From NCBI RefSeq assembly GCF_904848625.1, contig NZ_CAJHCP010000002.1, positions 496,001 to 560,000 on the forward strand: a DNA stretch of 64,000 nucleotides, given 5' to 3'. Below are positions 63,595 to 64,000 of this stretch, one piece after another. The number at the start of each line of letters is the position of its first letter. Within the stretch, counting starts at the first letter, position 1. This DNA comes from Paraburkholderia metrosideri (GTDB lineage: Bacteria > Pseudomonadota > Gammaproteobacteria > Burkholderiales > Burkholderiaceae). Made by a program: the position numbers and the translations under genes. The notes below the pieces were generated by a model that saw only the letters and a program-made list of their open reading frames with translations, searched no databases and was not told the origin of the DNA.

Positions 63595-64000
63595 GCGGGC
63601 TCTTGAGGCGAGCAGTTCGAGTTGTGTGCGGCTTGGAAAGCTCGCCGTTAGCGATAGTGCCGTTCAGTCCAGAACTGAGCGGCATTTTTTTTGATGAGCC
63701 AGTTATCTGCGTGCTGCGCGCGCGGTGGCGTTCAGCGCGATTCCGACGCATCGGGTCGGCGATTTCAATTGCGATTGCTACGACATCAACTACAGGGGGC
63801 GGGCAAAAGGCCTGTTGCCGCAGATACCGGAAGTCTCGCTGACGCGGCAAGCGAACACAGGGCGCCGCGTCTGGACGGCTTGGCATAACGCGTCGCTGAG
63901 TGCCGCGGCGGAACTGGAAAAAAGGACACGCACGAAGGCGTAAGCCCGGCGCCAGAAATGAAAAAGACCCGCTAGCGCGAGCCTTGATTCGGGAGATTTT
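63595..64000. other. Downstream region of the porin, no supported gene
   Basis: 406 bases to the window edge. After the terminator there is a GTG-initiated frame (63725-63943) coding for 72 residues with no motif I recognise and no ribosome-binding site; I do not call it a gene. The last bases may be the end of a gene continuing past the window. Confidence 0.4.
63658..63692 (+). terminator. Rho-independent terminator of the porin gene
   Basis: GCCGTTCAGT (63659-63668) pairs with ACTGAGCGGC (63674-63683) with one G-U pair, followed by A and eight T (63685-63692). Confidence 0.88.

Noticed and set aside
63725..63943. 72-codon GTG-start frame after the porin terminator
   Set aside because: No ribosome-binding site or recognised family; may be a decayed remnant but cannot be supported.

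Overview
The window reads as a chromosomal segment of a high-GC betaproteobacterium of the Burkholderiaceae, most like Paraburkholderia. This is inferred from strong third-position GC use, a Burkholderia-type trimeric porin, two proteins with the DUF4148 motif of this family, a DHA2-rich transporter set and the gene style (GTG/TTG starts, tightly overlapping operons). I see no rRNA, tRNA, CRISPR array, insertion sequence or prophage. Most sequence is coding, and long antisense frames are shadows of GC-rich genes.

Region 1-7.2 kb: a prolyl-4-hydroxylase-like oxygenase, a small cation-efflux protein with a probable N-terminal frameshift, a DHA2 drug exporter, then a divergent pair. The pair is a PEP-mutase/isocitrate-lyase family C-C lyase and a PrpR-like sigma-54 activator, with a near-consensus sigma-54 promoter and a 24-bp operator-like palindrome between them. 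Region 7.2-19 kb holds stress and maintenance functions: ahpC-ahpF behind an OxyR-like site, an AlkB-type alkane hydroxylase, DoxX, pirin with a divergent LysR regulator, an MipA/OmpV outer-membrane protein, a large HPII-type catalase and a periplasmic trehalase.

Region 19-26.4 kb is a signalling cluster: a CHASE3-GAF hybrid kinase with three receiver domains, CheR, CheB, a REC-kinase and a LuxR-type regulator, without any chemoreceptor gene. Region 26.4-32.7 kb: a LysR regulator divergent from an aromatic aminotransferase, class II aldolase and ketopantoate-reductase-like operon, convergent with a DUF2783 plus FAD-monooxygenase pair. Region 33-40.4 kb: an AI-2E transporter family protein with a long C-terminal domain, a DUF445 membrane protein, and an SbcD/SbcC-like nuclease-ATPase pair lacking a zinc hook.

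Region 40.5-49.4 kb is the corrin-ring pathway, split into two divergent arms: cobG-cobH-cobI-cobJ(cbiG fusion) on the minus strand behind a cobalamin riboswitch, and cobL-cbiD-cobK-cobM on the plus strand. Together these cover most steps from precorrin-2 to hydrogenobyrinate, using cbiD in place of cobF.

Region 49.5-64 kb is a mosaic: a secreted alpha/beta hydrolase, a second DHA2 exporter, a DUF1488 protein, a Phd/RelE-type toxin-antitoxin pair behind four tandem 12-bp repeats, a DUF4148 protein, a beta-carbonic anhydrase, an AlkB-type DNA repair dioxygenase, a three-domain glycoside hydrolase lipoprotein, a DMT exporter, a Pro/Ala-rich membrane-anchored DUF4148 protein, surE, and a porin behind an unusually AT-rich leader.
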